A stretch of 64,000 nucleotides of DNA from Alkalibacillus filiformis. Lineage in GTDB: Bacteria; Bacillota; Bacilli; Bacillales; Alkalibacillaceae. The stretch is taken from NCBI RefSeq assembly GCF_030814115.1, contig NZ_JAUSUP010000001.1:372001-436000 (forward strand), written 5' to 3'. Under the pieces are notes generated by a model. It did no database searches, was not told the DNA's origin, and saw only the letters and a list, made by a program, of their open reading frames with translations. Below are positions 26,351 to 38,033 of this stretch, one piece after another. The translations under genes and the position numbers were made by a program. Positions within the stretch are counted from its first letter, which is position 1; each line of letters starts with the position of its first letter.

Positions 26351-27079
26351 ATGTCAACACCTGATTTCAAACGTATCGTATTAAAAATTAGTGGTGAAGC
26401 ACTTAGTGGTGAACAAGGGTATGGAATTGACCCGAAATTTATTAAATCAATTGCAGATCAAGTTAAAGCTGTACACGATTTGGGAATCGAAATTGCAATT
26501 GTAGTCGGTGGCGGTAACATTTGGAGAGGAAAAGTTGGTAGTGAAGTCGGTATGGACCGAGCTAACGCCGATTATATGGGGATGTTAGCTACTGTTATGA
26601 ATTCCCTCGCTTTACAAGATAGTTTAGAGAACTACGGAGTCGAAACTCGAGTTCAAACATCGATTGAAATGAGACAAGTTGCTGAACCTTATATTCGTCG
26701 CAAGGCTATGAGACACCTTGAAAAAAAGCGTGTTGTCATCTTTGCCGGTGGAACAGGTAATCCTTACTTTTCAACAGACACGACAGCGGCTTTACGTGCA
26801 GCAGAAATAGAAGCTGATGTTATTTTAATGGCAAAAAATAATGTCGACGGTGTCTATTCTGATGATCCAAAGCTTAATGCTGATGCATTTAAATATCATG
26901 AACTAAGCTTCATGGAAGTGTTAAATGAAGGTTTAGGTGTAATGGATTCAACAGCTTCATCTTTATGTATGGACAACGACATAGCATTAATAGTATTCTC
27001 TATTATGGAGGAAGGTAACATCAAACGTGTTGTTACTGGAGAAGAAATAGGAACAATTATTAGGAGGAAATCAGAATGA
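26351..27079 (+). CDS. pyrH: Uridylate kinase
   Basis: PyrH converts UMP to UDP in pyrimidine synthesis and belongs to the amino-acid-kinase fold, not the P-loop NMP kinases. I choose ATG 26351 because GGAGG (26341-26345) precedes it; ATG 26336 lies before that site. The 242-residue product shows [14 protein letters not shown], the [13 protein letters not shown] loop and [20 protein letters not shown]. Its stop overlaps the frr start by four bases. Confidence 0.97.
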   Translation: MSTPDFKRIVLKISGEALSGEQGYGIDPKFIKSIADQVKAVHDLGIEIAIVVGGGNIWRGKVGSEVGMDRANADYMGMLATVMNSLALQDSLENYGVETRVQTSIEMRQVAEPYIRRKAMRHLEKKRVVIFAGGTGNPYFSTDTTAALRAAEIEADVILMAKNNVDGVYSDDPKLNADAFKYHELSFMEVLNEGLGVMDSTASSLCMDNDIALIVFSIMEEGNIKRVVTGEEIGTIIRRKSE

Positions 27080-27633
27080 GTGATGCAGTAATTAAAGATT
27101 GTCGCGAAAAAATGTCTAGTGCGATTCAAGCGTTCTCAAAACAATTGTCTACAGTGAGAGCAGGTCGTGCTAACCCAGCACTATTAGATAGTGTTTATGT
27201 TGATTATTATGGTGCAAACACACCGTTAAATCAGTTATCAACTGTATCTGCTCCAGAAGCTAGATTACTTGTAATCACACCGTTTGATAAGTCAGCTATT
27301 GGTGACATGGAAAAAGCAATCCAAAAAGCAGACTTAGGTTTACAACCAAACAATGATGGTAATGTTATTCGTATTAATATTCCGGCACTTACTGAAGAGC
27401 GCCGTAAAGAGTTAGTAAAAATTACTCGTAAATATGCTGAAGAAGCACGTGTTCAAATCCGTAACATTCGTCGTGATGCGAACGATCAATTAAAGAAACT
27501 AGAGAAAAGCAGTGAAATTACTGAAGACGATTCTCGTTCCTATCAAGATGACGTTCAACAAGAGACGGATAAGCATATTGCTCAAATTGATCAATTGTTA
27601 GAAGAAAAGGAAAATGAAATTACAGAAGTTTAA
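27076..27633 (+). CDS. frr: Ribosome recycling factor
   Basis: RRF with EF-G splits post-termination ribosomes. The 185-residue product shows [20 protein letters not shown] and the C-terminal [19 protein letters not shown] helix, both characteristic. It overlaps pyrH by four bases with AGGAGG inside the pyrH end, so the two are translationally coupled. Confidence 0.98.
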   Translation: MSDAVIKDCREKMSSAIQAFSKQLSTVRAGRANPALLDSVYVDYYGANTPLNQLSTVSAPEARLLVITPFDKSAIGDMEKAIQKADLGLQPNNDGNVIRINIPALTEERRKELVKITRKYAEEARVQIRNIRRDANDQLKKLEKSSEITEDDSRSYQDDVQQETDKHIAQIDQLLEEKENEITEV

Positions 27634-27655
27634 ACTTCTTACTTGGAAATTATAA

Positions 27656-27693
27656 CAGCTTTCGCTCATTCCAGCGGAAGCTGAATTTTTCTT
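27656..27693 (+). terminator. Terminator-like hairpin between frr and uppS
   Basis: CAGCTTTCGCT (27656-27666) pairs with AGCGGAAGCTG (27673-27683), one G-U pair, loop CATTCC, then AATTTTTCTT. It may act as a partial terminator separating the translation genes from the isoprenoid/lipid genes. Confidence 0.75.
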
Positions 27694-27717
27694 AATGTTG
27701 TGTAGCGAGGGATTATT

Positions 27718-28464
27718 ATGCTTTTTCGTACAAACTCTAAAAATGAACAAGATGAATTACAAACGGAAAATATACCGAGGCATATTGCAATCATAATGGA
27801 TGGCAATGGTAGGTGGGCTAAGAAACGAGCTTTACCACGTGTCGCCGGCCATCGTGAAGGTATGAAAGCAATTGAAAAAGTCGTTAAGCGAGCATCTAAT
27901 TTAGGTGTTGAAGCATTAACGCTGTACGCTTTTTCTACAGAAAATTGGAAAAGACCTAAATCTGAAGTTGAGTTTATAATGAAATTACCTTCTCAATTTT
28001 TAGATACATATTTACCTGGACTTAAAGAAAATAATGTTAGAATTACAACTATGGGTGACTTTGAATCGCTACCTGAATTTACAAAGAATGCTGTTAGCAA
28101 GGCAATTGAGGAAACAAGCAATAATAATGGTATGGTTTTAAACTTAGCTTTAAACTATGGCAGTCGCAAAGAATTAGTAGACGCTGTTAAAGAAATTAGT
28201 CAGTCTGTATTAGATGGTGAATATGGTGTGGATTCTATCAATGAGCAAAAAGTTGAAGATCATTTATATACGACTGATTTACCAGATCCTGATTTACTAG
28301 TTAGAACAAGTGGTGAACAAAGGTTAAGTAACTACTTATTATGGCAATTAGCGTATGCGGAGTTTTACTTTACTGACAAACTTTGGCCTGAATTTAATGG
28401 AGAAGCATTAGATGAAGCTATTAAGGAATATCAACATCGAAAAAGAAGGTTCGGTGGCTTATAG
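27718..28464 (+). CDS. uppS: Undecaprenyl diphosphate synthase
   Basis: UppS condenses isopentenyl diphosphate onto farnesyl diphosphate to make the C55 carrier lipid for peptidoglycan. The 248-residue product shows the diphosphate-binding IIMDGNGRWAKKR motif with the catalytic Asp, ALTLYAFSTENWKRP, and the C-terminal DLLVRTSGEQRLSNYLLWQ. GAGGG lies upstream of the ATG. cdsA follows after 12 bases. Confidence 0.98.
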   Translation: MLFRTNSKNEQDELQTENIPRHIAIIMDGNGRWAKKRALPRVAGHREGMKAIEKVVKRASNLGVEALTLYAFSTENWKRPKSEVEFIMKLPSQFLDTYLPGLKENNVRITTMGDFESLPEFTKNAVSKAIEETSNNNGMVLNLALNYGSRKELVDAVKEISQSVLDGEYGVDSINEQKVEDHLYTTDLPDPDLLVRTSGEQRLSNYLLWQLAYAEFYFTDKLWPEFNGEALDEAIKEYQHRKRRFGGL

Positions 28465-28476
28465 GGATGTGAGGAA

Positions 28477-29265
28477 ATGAAACAACGAGTCATAACGGCT
28501 ATAATTGGATTGATCATATTTGTTCCCTTTGTCGTATATGGAGGGTGGCCATTTGCATTAATAGTTGCTGTTTTAGCAACAATGGGGTTAAACGAGTTGT
28601 TTCGGATGAACAATATATCAACTTTTAGTTTCCCTGCAGTATTAAGCTTTTTGCTGTTATGGATTTTTTATATTGATCTATTTATAACACCGATCTTTTC
28701 ATACATACCGTTGGAACATTTTGAACTATTTTATATTTTTGTATTTTCACTCTTAATTTATACTGTTGTTGTAAAAAATGAAAAGACGTACCACGACTTA
28801 TCGTTTGTATTGTTATCATTATTTTATGTTGGAGTCGGTTTTGCATATTTTATCGAAACAAGATTTGTCGGCTTAGAATACATCTTCTTTGTATTATTAA
28901 TTATTTGGTTAACAGATTCAGGGGCATTTTTCTTTGGAAAATATATGGGTAAACGTAAATTGTGGCCTGAAATTAGTCCGAAAAAGACAATTGCAGGATT
29001 TGTTGGTGGTATATTAAGTGCCATCGTGGTAGCTGTCATCTTTGAATTAATAGTTGAATTATATGGTTCCGTTTTAACTGTCATCATAATTGCAATTATC
29101 GCTTCGATCCTTGCACAAATTGGTGATTTAGTTGAATCTGCTTTAAAACGAACTTATGAAGTGAAAGATTCTGGAACTTTACTACCAGGTCACGGTGGTG
29201 TTTTAGATCGTTTTGACAGTTTAATCTTTATGCTGCCTTTCTTACATTTTCTACAATTTATTTAA
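28477..29265 (+). CDS. cdsA: Phosphatidate cytidylyltransferase
   Basis: CdsA makes CDP-diacylglycerol, the precursor of acidic phospholipids, and supplies PgsA, encoded at the far end of this window. The 262-residue product is highly hydrophobic with about seven or eight membrane helices. The conserved C-terminal signature is seen in [19 protein letters not shown], and the polar loop [19 protein letters not shown] is typical. Confidence 0.97.
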   Translation: MKQRVITAIIGLIIFVPFVVYGGWPFALIVAVLATMGLNELFRMNNISTFSFPAVLSFLLLWIFYIDLFITPIFSYIPLEHFELFYIFVFSLLIYTVVVKNEKTYHDLSFVLLSLFYVGVGFAYFIETRFVGLEYIFFVLLIIWLTDSGAFFFGKYMGKRKLWPEISPKKTIAGFVGGILSAIVVAVIFELIVELYGSVLTVIIIAIIASILAQIGDLVESALKRTYEVKDSGTLLPGHGGVLDRFDSLIFMLPFLHFLQFI

Positions 29266-29291
29266 TATATAGCAATAAATGAGGGTTAAAT

Positions 29292-30440
29292 ATGAAAAAT
29301 ATTGTCTTATTAGGTGGAACGGGTTCAATTGGATTGCAAACTATTGATATAATAAAAGAATACCCTAATGCTTTTAATCTTTATGCACTTGCATTTGGAA
29401 CTCAAGTGAATGTTGCCAAACCGATTATTGAGGACTTAAAACCTCAAGTTGTTATTGTTAAAGATAAACAAACTAAAAGTCATCTTGAAAGTTCACTTAC
29501 ATATGATGTTAAAGTGTATGCTGGATTAGATGCATTAAGTGAAATTGTTAAAGATGAACAAGTTGATTTAGTTGTCAATGCTGTTTTAGGAAGTGTTGGT
29601 TTGAAGCCTACACTAGAAGCCATTCGAGCTAAAAAGCAAATTGCGTTTGCAAATAAAGAAACGCTTGTAACAGCAGGTCATCTAGTAATGGAAGAAGCAA
29701 GGAAATACAGTGTTGACTTACTTCCAGTTGACAGTGAACATGCTGCGATCCACCAATGTCTACGTGGAGAAAGTATTAAAGAATTAAAGCGTATGGTAAT
29801 TACGGCTTCTGGTGGTAGCTTTCGGGATCGTACGAGGGATGAGCTTGTAGGTGTTACTAAAGAAGATGCTTTAAAGCACCCTAACTGGAGCATGGGAGCA
29901 AAGATCACCATCGACTCAGCAACAATGATGAATAAAGGCCTTGAAGTAATTGAGGCGCATTGGCTATTCGGCGTCCCATATGATCAAATTGATGTGATTT
30001 TGCACAAAGAAAGCGTTATTCATAGTATGGTAGAATTTACGGACCAAAGTGTTATGGCACAGTTAGGAACACCTGATATGAGAATACCCATTCAATATGC
30101 TTTAACTTATCCGGAACGTTATCCTTACAATATGTCAGAAGGATTGGACTTATTAGCTTTTGGTACTTTAAACTTTCAAGAAATGAGTTTTGAACGGTTC
30201 CCATGTTTAAAAATGGCGTATGAATCCGGACGTGAAGGTGGTTCTATGACAACCGTTTTAAACGCTGCAAATGAAGAAGCTGTTTCTTTATTTTTAAACG
30301 GAAAAGTAGACTTTTTAGGGATAGAAAAATTAATTCAAAACCAACTTGAACAACACAAAACAATTACGTCTCCTGATTTAGAAACGATTTTAACTATTGA
30401 CCAAGAGACCCGTGAACGCGTCCGTCATGAAGTGTCTTAA
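29292..30440 (+). CDS. dxr: 1-deoxy-D-xylulose 5-phosphate reductoisomerase
   Basis: Dxr makes 2-C-methyl-D-erythritol 4-phosphate, the committed step of the MEP isoprenoid pathway, and so feeds UppS. The 382-residue product has the NADPH loop LLGGTGSIGLQT, the stretch FANKETLVTAGHLV, the metal-binding LLPVDSEHAAIHQCL, and TIDSATMMNKGLEVIEAHWLF. GAGGG precedes the ATG. Confidence 0.98.
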   Translation: MKNIVLLGGTGSIGLQTIDIIKEYPNAFNLYALAFGTQVNVAKPIIEDLKPQVVIVKDKQTKSHLESSLTYDVKVYAGLDALSEIVKDEQVDLVVNAVLGSVGLKPTLEAIRAKKQIAFANKETLVTAGHLVMEEARKYSVDLLPVDSEHAAIHQCLRGESIKELKRMVITASGGSFRDRTRDELVGVTKEDALKHPNWSMGAKITIDSATMMNKGLEVIEAHWLFGVPYDQIDVILHKESVIHSMVEFTDQSVMAQLGTPDMRIPIQYALTYPERYPYNMSEGLDLLAFGTLNFQEMSFERFPCLKMAYESGREGGSMTTVLNAANEEAVSLFLNGKVDFLGIEKLIQNQLEQHKTITSPDLETILTIDQETRERVRHEVS

Positions 30441-30455
30441 AGGAAGGTGCTAGTA

Positions 30456-31712
30456 TTGAATACTGTTATTGCCTTTATTTTCATGTTTGGCCTTTTAGTA
30501 TTTATCCATGAATTAGGCCATCTCATTTTTGCTAAAAGAGCTGGAATGTTAGCCCGTGAATTCGCGATCGGCTTTGGACCGAAAATATTTTCGTACCGTA
30601 AAGACGAAACGTTGTATACGGTTCGTTTGCTTCCAATTGGTGGCTATGTACGAGTAGCAGGTGAAGACCCAGAAATTATTGAATTAAAACCAGGGCATCA
30701 TATCGGCTTAGAGTTTAACGATCTAGGTGAAGTAAATAAAATAATTGTTAACAATAAATCAAACTATCCTAATGCCAAAATTGTAGAAGTAGAGCAAGTG
30801 GATTTAGATCACGAATTAAAAATTGACTGTTATGAGCTAGATACTGATGAGCATCACCAGTATAATGTTAATCGAAAAGCATTGTTCGTTATGGATGATA
30901 AAGAAACTTTAATCGCCCCATATGATCGTCAGTTTGCATCTAAGTCTGTCGGCCAAAAAGGGATACAAGTCTTTGCTGGTCCTGCGATGAACTTTTTATT
31001 AGCGATTGCAATTTTTATTGGGCTTGGCTTTCTTCAAGGAGTACCAGTAGATGAAGCTTTAATTGGTGGAGTGCAAGAAGATAGTCCTGCAGAACAGGCT
31101 GAATTGATGGAAGGTGACGAAGTCGTATCGATTAATGGTCAATCTATAGAGACGTGGATGGACTTTGTAATATACGTTCAAGATCGACCTGGTGAGCAAT
31201 TAGATGTGACTGTAGAAAGAGAAGGAGAACTTATATCCAAATCCATTACACCAGAGTCCTTCACTGAACAAGGGGAGACAATTGGAAGGCTCGGTGTTAT
31301 GAGAATGTTCGAAGATTCTCCTGGAGATGTCATCTTACATGGTTTTACACAAACATATGATATAACCGTATTAATCATAAATGCTCTTGGCCAACTTGTG
31401 ACTGGCCAATTATCTCTTGATGCGTTAGCGGGTCCGGTCGGTATTTATTCTGCAACTGATGACGTTGTACAAACTGGATTCTTAAACTTTTTAATGTGGA
31501 CAGCTATGTTAAGTATTAATTTAGGTATTATCAATTTATTACCTCTTCCTGCATTAGATGGGGGTAGGTTAATGTTTATTGGTCTAGAAGCCATTAGAGG
31601 AAAGCCAGTGGACCCTCAAAAAGAAGGTGTTGTCCACTTTATCGGCTTTGCACTACTTATGTTGCTGATGATTGTTGTAACATGGAATGATATAGAACGT
31701 TTATTTATGTAA
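30456..31712 (+). CDS. rasP: Site-2 intramembrane protease RasP/RseP
   Basis: RasP cuts anti-sigma factors and signal-peptide remnants inside the membrane. I choose TTG 30456 because GGAAGGTG (30442-30449) lies six bases upstream; an earlier GTG at 30447 falls in that site. The 418-residue product has the zinc motif His18-Glu19-x-x-His22 in its first helix, a PDZ domain near residues 190-275 (GVQEDSPAEQAELMEGDEVV), and the second catalytic motif in LLPLPALDGGRL. Confidence 0.96.
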   Translation: MNTVIAFIFMFGLLVFIHELGHLIFAKRAGMLAREFAIGFGPKIFSYRKDETLYTVRLLPIGGYVRVAGEDPEIIELKPGHHIGLEFNDLGEVNKIIVNNKSNYPNAKIVEVEQVDLDHELKIDCYELDTDEHHQYNVNRKALFVMDDKETLIAPYDRQFASKSVGQKGIQVFAGPAMNFLLAIAIFIGLGFLQGVPVDEALIGGVQEDSPAEQAELMEGDEVVSINGQSIETWMDFVIYVQDRPGEQLDVTVEREGELISKSITPESFTEQGETIGRLGVMRMFEDSPGDVILHGFTQTYDITVLIINALGQLVTGQLSLDALAGPVGIYSATDDVVQTGFLNFLMWTAMLSINLGIINLLPLPALDGGRLMFIGLEAIRGKPVDPQKEGVVHFIGFALLMLLMIVVTWNDIERLFM

Positions 31713-31738
31713 ATATCGTATTTTGAGGTGAATCTAAT

Positions 31739-33439
31739 ATGAGACAAAGTAATATGTTGATTCCAACTTTGCGAGAAGTACCTAAAGAAGCAGAAATAGC
31801 AAGTCACCAATTACTATTGAAAGCTGGTTATATTCGAAAACTAGCTTCAGGAGTATACAACTTTTTGCCTTTAGGTAAGAGAGTCTTACGTAATTTAGAA
31901 AAAATTGTTCGTGAAGAAATGGACCGTGCAGGAGCTCAAGAAATTCAAATGCCAAGCCTACAACCTGCGGAACTATGGGAAACATCAGGCCGTTGGGATA
32001 CAATGGGCTTAGAATTAATGCGTCTTAATGATCGTCATGAAAGACCATTTGCACTTGGAGCGACTCATGAAGAGGTTGTAACATCATTAATTAGAGATGA
32101 AATCAATTCATACAAAAAACTACCTCTAACAGTCTACCAAATCCAAACGAAGTATCGTGATGAAAAAAGGCCACGATTTGGTTTACTAAGAGGTAGAGAG
32201 TTTTTAATGAAGGATGCTTATTCTTTCCATGAAGATTTCGATTCTTTAGATGAAACGTATGATCAGTTATTCAATGCTTATAAACGCGTGTTTGAGCGTT
32301 GCGGTTTGAATTTTAGGGCTGTAATTGCAGATTCAGGAGCAATGGGTGGTAAAGACACACACGAATTTATGGTTTTATCCGATGTAGGTGAAGATACTAT
32401 TGCCTACTCTGATACATCTGAATATGCGGCTAATGTTGAAATGGCACCTGTTGTAACACAATATGAACCGCGTAATGAAGAACAAAAGCCACTGGAAAAA
32501 GTCGAGACACCGAATGCGAAAACAATGCAAGAGGTAGCGGATTATTTAGGGCATTCACTTGCTGAGGGCATGAAAGCTATTATGTTCAAAGTGGATGAGC
32601 GTCTTGTGTTAGTCGTAACTCGTGGAGATCATGAAGTGAACGATGTTAAAGTGAAAAACCTGTTTGATGCAGGGATCGTCGAATTGGCTACTGAACAAGA
32701 AACCCTAGATGCTATTGGAGCAGGTTTCGGTTCTTTAGGGCCAATTAACGTAGAAGAAACCGTTGAAGTGATTGCTGATCAAGCAGTTAAATCCTTAGTG
32801 AACGCTACTTGTGGAGCTAACGAAAATGGCTATCACTTTAAAAATGTGAACCCTGACAGAGATTTTGAAGTATCACAATATGCAGACTTACGCTTTATTG
32901 AAGAAGGCGATCCTTCTCCAGATGGACAAGGTACAATACAATTCGCAAAAGGAATTGAAGTTGGCCACGTATTTAAGCTAGGTTCTTTATATGCTGATAA
33001 GTTAGGAGCATCTTTCTTAAACCAACAAGGACGTTCACAAAACTACGTGATGGGTTGTTATGGTATTGGAGTTACAAGAACTTTAGCTGCTGTAGTTGAA
33101 CAATATCATGATGATCATGGCATGTTTTGGCCAGACTCATTAGTTCCTTTTGATGTGCACATTATTAATTTAAATGCTAAGAAAGAGGAACAAGTTGAAG
33201 TTGCAGAACAAGTATATGAACAACTTCAATCTAAAGGTTTTGATGTTTTATATGATGACCGTCAAGAGCGTGCTGGCGTTAAATTTAATGACAGTGATTT
33301 GATTGGTGTAACACATAGAGTCACGATTGGTAAACGTGCACATGAAGGTTATGTTGAGTATAAACATCGTAAAACAGGAGAACAGCAAGATATTCATATT
33401 GATGAACTTGTTGACTTTCTAAAATCACTTCATTCATAA
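31739..33439 (+). CDS. proS: Prolyl-tRNA synthetase (bacterial type)
   Basis: Class II synthetase charging tRNA-Pro. The 566-residue product has motif 1/2 regions ([40 protein letters not shown]), an inserted YbaK-type editing domain (about residues 235-385) and the C-terminal anticodon domain. The length and insertion mark the bacterial type. GAGGTG precedes the ATG. Confidence 0.98.
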   Translation: MRQSNMLIPTLREVPKEAEIASHQLLLKAGYIRKLASGVYNFLPLGKRVLRNLEKIVREEMDRAGAQEIQMPSLQPAELWETSGRWDTMGLELMRLNDRHERPFALGATHEEVVTSLIRDEINSYKKLPLTVYQIQTKYRDEKRPRFGLLRGREFLMKDAYSFHEDFDSLDETYDQLFNAYKRVFERCGLNFRAVIADSGAMGGKDTHEFMVLSDVGEDTIAYSDTSEYAANVEMAPVVTQYEPRNEEQKPLEKVETPNAKTMQEVADYLGHSLAEGMKAIMFKVDERLVLVVTRGDHEVNDVKVKNLFDAGIVELATEQETLDAIGAGFGSLGPINVEETVEVIADQAVKSLVNATCGANENGYHFKNVNPDRDFEVSQYADLRFIEEGDPSPDGQGTIQFAKGIEVGHVFKLGSLYADKLGASFLNQQGRSQNYVMGCYGIGVTRTLAAVVEQYHDDHGMFWPDSLVPFDVHIINLNAKKEEQVEVAEQVYEQLQSKGFDVLYDDRQERAGVKFNDSDLIGVTHRVTIGKRAHEGYVEYKHRKTGEQQDIHIDELVDFLKSLHS

Positions 33440-33446
33440 TTCCGAT

Positions 33447-33483
33447 GTAAACCCTTGTCTTATAATGTGAGACAAGGGTTTAC
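33447..33483 (+). terminator. Perfect 14-base inverted repeat after proS
   Basis: GTAAACCCTTGTCT (33447-33460) pairs perfectly with AGACAAGGGTTTAC (33470-33483) around a 9-base loop. No T-run follows, so it may be a poor terminator or an mRNA 3'-end stabiliser. Confidence 0.55.
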
Positions 33484-33517
33484 TAAAATGATATAACCTT
33501 TAAGAGAGGGACTTGAA

Positions 33518-36500
33518 ATGGACCTAAATAAAAAAGAGAAAATGGCACTGTTACTTGAACAAGTTAATATGCCAACTGACGTTATAAATGAGCACTTTTC
33601 AGAAACCATTTTAAATAAATTAACTGTCTACAAAGAAAAGAAGCTGTGGGAGTTCCACTTACATAATCCTACTCCGTTTAAATTCGAAGCGATTTCTTTA
33701 TTCAAAGCTAATTTAAAAACGGCCTTTCATCATATTGCTGACGTTGATGTAGTCATAACAAATGACCATAGCGATCTTGAGGATGAAGAATTTAAAACGT
33801 ATTGGCATGATTTCATTCATTCAATCCACGATTTATTTCCAGCGTATAAAGACTTTATCTGTTCTCAAGTGCCCAAACTTGAGGGAGTTAATGTCTCGTT
33901 AAGCGCTCGTAATGATGCAGAAGCTAATGTAATTAAGAAGAAACTAGATCCACTTTTTAAAGACTACTGTGATAAGCACGGTCTTAAAAATTATTATATT
34001 CAACTAGAAGTCTCAATTAATGAAGAGGAAATCCAACAGTTTCAAAAACAGAAACAAGAAGAAGAAAGAAACTTAGTTCAAAAAGCGATCCAAGATCAAG
34101 CTGAAAAAGAAAAAGTTAAAGAAGATGAACCGAAAGAAAATCAAGGTCCTTTACAAATTGGCTATGACATTAAAGATGAACCAATTCAAATGCACAATAT
34201 TTTAGAAGAAGAGAAACGAATGGTCATTCAAGGTTATGTATTTGACGTTGACATTCGTAATTTAAGGTCTGGTCGCGACCTTTTGATTATTAGCATTACA
34301 GATTATACGGATTCAATCCAAATTAAAATGTTCTCTAAAGGTGATGAACAAAAGGAACAATTCAAACGTGTTAAAGAAGGCATGTGGATTAAAGCACGCG
34401 GAAGCGTTCAAACAGATACGTACACAAATGAACTAATGATGATGGGTAATGACGTCATTGAAGTAAAAGGAGTAGTACGAAAAGATGAAGGCATCGATGG
34501 TGAAAAGCGTGTAGAACTACATGCACATACAACGATGAGTCAAATGGACGCAACTGTCTCAGCCTCAAGTCTAGTTGAGCAAGCTGCTAATTGGGGTCAT
34601 AAAGCGATTGCGATCACAGACCACGGTGTAGTCCAAGCTTTTCCAGATGCGTATAATGCAAGTCAGAAGCATGACATAAAAGTACTTTATGGGTTGGAAG
34701 CTTATTTAGTAGATGATGGTGTGCCTATTGCTTACAATGAAAAGGACTTAATGCTTGAAGATGCAACGTATATCGTATTTGACGTCGAAACGACAGGACT
34801 TTCTGCAACTTATGATAAAATTATCGAGCTAGCAGCCGTGAAATTATACCAAGGTGAGATTATTGACCGTTTTGAGCGATTTGCTAATCCTCATCAGAAG
34901 TTAAGCCAAACGACGGTCGATCTTACAGGCATAACTGATGACATGGTTAAAGATGCACCAGAAATTGAAGATGTCATGCGAGACTTTTATGACTGGTGTG
35001 GCAGTGATGTGCTCGTAGCCCATAACGCAAGTTTCGATATTGGCTTTATTAATGCAGCTTATCAACGTATACAATTACCGAAAGTAACAAATCCTGTGAT
35101 CGACACTCTTGAGTTAGCGCGTTTACTTTATCCTAATTTTAAAAACCATCGCCTCAATACATTATGTAAACAATTAAACATTGAGCTAACACAACACCAC
35201 CGCGCAATATATGACGCAGAAGCTACTGGTTACTTAATGTGGGCGTTAGTTAAGACAGCGAAAGAAAAAGAGATTGAAAATCACCAAGATCTAAATCGTT
35301 ATGTCGGACAAGGTGATGCATACAAACGCTCTAGGCCTATGCATGCTATTTTAATAGCACAAACAGAAGAAGGTTTAAAAAACTTATTTAAGCTTGTGTC
35401 TTTAGCACACATTGATTACTTTTTCCGCGTTCCAAGGATACCACGATCAAAGTTATCAAAACTTCGTGAAGGAATCTTAGTAGGTTCAGCATGCGACCAA
35501 GGTGAGTTATTTGATACTATTGCTCTTAAATCAGAGGAAGAAGCAGAAAAAGTAGCTGAGTTTTACGACTATATCGAGGTTCAACCACCGATGAACTATT
35601 ACCACTTAATCGAAAAAGAGAATGTACAATCGCTAGAACATATTAAGCAATTGATCAAGAAGTTGATTGAAATAGGGGACCGATTAGGTAAAACAGTAGT
35701 AGCAACCGGTAATACGCATTACTTACACGAACACGAAAAAATTTATCGACAAATTTTAATTGGCTCGCAAAGTGGTAACCCATTAAACCGTCAAACATTA
35801 CCTAACGTTCCATTTAAAACAACACAAGAAATGTTAAGTGATTTTGCTTTCCTTGGCGAAGAAAAAGCAAAAGAAATTGTCGTTACTAATACAAACTGGG
35901 TAGCAGATCAAGTTGATGTTTTGAAACCAATTAAAGACGATTTATATACACCAAACATTGAAGGTGCAGACCAAGAAATAAGAGATATGTGTTATAACCG
36001 TGCTAAAAGTATTTATGGAGAAGACCTACCTAACATCGTAACTGATCGACTTGAGGTTGAGTTAACGAGTATTATCGAAAATGGTTTCTCGGTTATTTAT
36101 TTAATTTCACAAAAAATCGTTAAAAAATCATTAGAAGATGGTTATTTAGTAGGTTCACGTGGTTCTGTCGGTTCATCATTTGTGGCGACGATGATGGAGA
36201 TTACCGAAGTGAATCCGTTGGCGCCACACTACGTATGCCCAGAGTGTCAGCACTATGAGTTTTTTACTGATGGAAGTGTTGGCTCAGGTTATGATTTACC
36301 TGAAAAGAGTTGTGAACAGTGTGGTGCGGAATATAGTCGTGATGGTCAAGATATTCCATTTGAAACATTCTTAGGCTTTAAAGGTGATAAAGTACCGGAT
36401 ATTGACTTAAACTTCTCAGGAGAATATCAACCTGTAGCCCACCATTATACTAAAGTGCTATTTGGAGAAGAAAAAGTTTATCGTGCAGGTACGATTGGTA

Positions 36501-37816
36501 CAGTCGCTGAAAAGACTGCTTACGGATTTGTTAAAGGTTACGCACAAGACAATCAATACATGTATCGTCAAGCTGAAGTAGATCGATTAGTTAAAGGTTG
36601 TACAGGGGTTAAACGTACGACTGGACAACACCCAGGTGGTATTATCGTTGTACCAGATGAGTACGAGATATATGACTTTTCCCCAATTCAATACCCGGCT
36701 GATGATCAAAGTTCAGAATGGTTAACGACACACTTTGATTTCCATTCCATTCATGATAACTTATTAAAACTTGATATTTTAGGACACGATGATCCTACTG
36801 TTATACGTATGTTACAAGATATAACTGGTATTGATCCAGAACATGTACCAGTTAATGATCCTGAAGTAATGAAGATTTTTAGCGGTCCTGATGTTTTAGG
36901 TGTAACAGCCGATGATATTTTGTGTAAAACTGGAACACTTGGTGTACCAGAGTTTGGTACACGATTTGTAAGACAGATGCTAGAGGATACTAAGCCATCT
37001 ACTTTTAATGAGCTAGTTATTATATCAGGTTTATCTCACGGTACCGATGTATGGCTAGGTAATGCTCAAGATCTTATCAATGATGGCATTTGCGAAATTG
37101 GTGATGTAATCGGTTGTCGTGACGATATTATGGTTTATTTAATGCATAAAGGGCTTGAATCATCTTTGGCATTTACGATTATGGAATTTGTTCGTAAAGG
37201 GAAAGGGCTAAAAGACGAATGGATTGCAGAAATGAAAAAGCATGGTGTGCCTGATTGGTATATTGAATCTTGTAAGAAGATTAAGTACATGTTCCCGAAA
37301 GCGCACGCTGCGGCATATGTATTAATGGCTATAAGAATTGCTTATTTCAAAGTTCATTATCCAATTGAATTTTATGCTGCTTACTTCTCAGTACGTGCCG
37401 ATGACTTTGATATTGACACGATGGTACGAGGTGCAGAACCAATCAAGCAACGTGTTGAAGACATCATTGAAAAGGGTAATGAAGCCGCTCCAAAAGAGAA
37501 GAGTCTATTAACTGTGTTAGAACTAGCCTTAGAAATGACGATGAGGGGCTATACTTTCCAAAAAGTAGACCTTTATAAATCAGATGCTAAAAGGTTTATC
37601 GTTGACGGTGACACTTTAATCCCTCCATTCAATTCAATTGATGGTTTAGGTACTAATGCAGCGATTAATATTGCGAAAGTACGTGAAGAAGGGGAATTCC
37701 TCTCAAAAGAAGACTTAAGAGAACGTTCTCGTATCTCTAAGACAGTATTAGAGTATTTAGACCAACATGGTTGCTTAGCAGGATTACCTGATCAAAATCA
37801 GCTATCCTTGTTCTAG
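33518..37816 (+). CDS. polC: DNA polymerase III alpha subunit, PolC type
   Basis: PolC is the replicative polymerase of low-GC Gram-positives, with built-in proofreading. The 1432-residue product has an N-terminal domain, an OB fold (about 235-315), a split PHP domain starting near 331 ([13 protein letters not shown]), the inserted DEDDh exonuclease from about 418 ([27 protein letters not shown]), a four-Cys zinc site near 905-937 (CPEC, CEQCG), the catalytic [13 protein letters not shown] near 959 and TTGQHPGGI. Length matches B. subtilis PolC. All key residues are present. Confidence 0.98.
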   Translation: MDLNKKEKMALLLEQVNMPTDVINEHFSETILNKLTVYKEKKLWEFHLHNPTPFKFEAISLFKANLKTAFHHIADVDVVITNDHSDLEDEEFKTYWHDFIHSIHDLFPAYKDFICSQVPKLEGVNVSLSARNDAEANVIKKKLDPLFKDYCDKHGLKNYYIQLEVSINEEEIQQFQKQKQEEERNLVQKAIQDQAEKEKVKEDEPKENQGPLQIGYDIKDEPIQMHNILEEEKRMVIQGYVFDVDIRNLRSGRDLLIISITDYTDSIQIKMFSKGDEQKEQFKRVKEGMWIKARGSVQTDTYTNELMMMGNDVIEVKGVVRKDEGIDGEKRVELHAHTTMSQMDATVSASSLVEQAANWGHKAIAITDHGVVQAFPDAYNASQKHDIKVLYGLEAYLVDDGVPIAYNEKDLMLEDATYIVFDVETTGLSATYDKIIELAAVKLYQGEIIDRFERFANPHQKLSQTTVDLTGITDDMVKDAPEIEDVMRDFYDWCGSDVLVAHNASFDIGFINAAYQRIQLPKVTNPVIDTLELARLLYPNFKNHRLNTLCKQLNIELTQHHRAIYDAEATGYLMWALVKTAKEKEIENHQDLNRYVGQGDAYKRSRPMHAILIAQTEEGLKNLFKLVSLAHIDYFFRVPRIPRSKLSKLREGILVGSACDQGELFDTIALKSEEEAEKVAEFYDYIEVQPPMNYYHLIEKENVQSLEHIKQLIKKLIEIGDRLGKTVVATGNTHYLHEHEKIYRQILIGSQSGNPLNRQTLPNVPFKTTQEMLSDFAFLGEEKAKEIVVTNTNWVADQVDVLKPIKDDLYTPNIEGADQEIRDMCYNRAKSIYGEDLPNIVTDRLEVELTSIIENGFSVIYLISQKIVKKSLEDGYLVGSRGSVGSSFVATMMEITEVNPLAPHYVCPECQHYEFFTDGSVGSGYDLPEKSCEQCGAEYSRDGQDIPFETFLGFKGDKVPDIDLNFSGEYQPVAHHYTKVLFGEEKVYRAGTIGTVAEKTAYGFVKGYAQDNQYMYRQAEVDRLVKGCTGVKRTTGQHPGGIIVVPDEYEIYDFSPIQYPADDQSSEWLTTHFDFHSIHDNLLKLDILGHDDPTVIRMLQDITGIDPEHVPVNDPEVMKIFSGPDVLGVTADDILCKTGTLGVPEFGTRFVRQMLEDTKPSTFNELVIISGLSHGTDVWLGNAQDLINDGICEIGDVIGCRDDIMVYLMHKGLESSLAFTIMEFVRKGKGLKDEWIAEMKKHGVPDWYIESCKKIKYMFPKAHAAAYVLMAIRIAYFKVHYPIEFYAAYFSVRADDFDIDTMVRGAEPIKQRVEDIIEKGNEAAPKEKSLLTVLELALEMTMRGYTFQKVDLYKSDAKRFIVDGDTLIPPFNSIDGLGTNAAINIAKVREEGEFLSKEDLRERSRISKTVLEYLDQHGCLAGLPDQNQLSLF

Positions 37817-37830
37817 ACTAGTCTCCAGGG

Positions 37831-37859
37831 TTGCAAATATTCTATCAGTATGGTATATT
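37831..37859 (+). promoter_or_regulatory. Candidate sigma-A promoter upstream of rimP-nusA operon
   Basis: TTGCAA (37831-37836), exactly 17 bases, then TATATT (37854-37859). It lies 15 bases after polC and before a terminator hairpin, so an RNA started near 37866 would first meet that hairpin. Confidence 0.5.
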
Positions 37860-37892
37860 TCATATTGGATAAGCAAAAGATACGATTACGGT

Positions 37893-37922
37893 AAAGAGTG
37901 GGGAAACCCACTCTTTCCTTTT
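37893..37922 (+). terminator. Rho-independent terminator after polC / attenuator of rimP operon
   Basis: AAAGAGTGGG (37893-37902) and CCCACTCTTT (37907-37916) pair perfectly around a GAAA tetraloop, followed by CCTTTTGT. It ends polC transcripts and, if the promoter just upstream is real, may attenuate the rimP operon. Confidence 0.82.
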
Positions 37923-37928
37923 GTCTCA

Positions 37929-37966
37929 CCCTGCTGAACACGTAAACAGCAGGGCAATTTATTGCC
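37929..37966 (+). other. Mutually exclusive hairpins in the rimP leader
   Basis: CCCTGCTG (37929-37936) pairs with CAGCAGGG (37947-37954). GGCAA (37953-37957) pairs with TTGCC (37962-37966). The two stems share bases 37953-37954, so they compete. Neither has a T-run. Confidence 0.5.
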
Positions 37967-38033
37967 TAAAATAATGAAAGAATGCTTATATGAATTAATA
38001 GTAGCACTTAGCTGTATTAAGGAGGGTATGAAC

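Noticed and set aside
33461-33466. TATAAT as a polC promoter
   Set aside because: It is the loop of the 14-base inverted repeat and no -35 lies 16-18 bases upstream.
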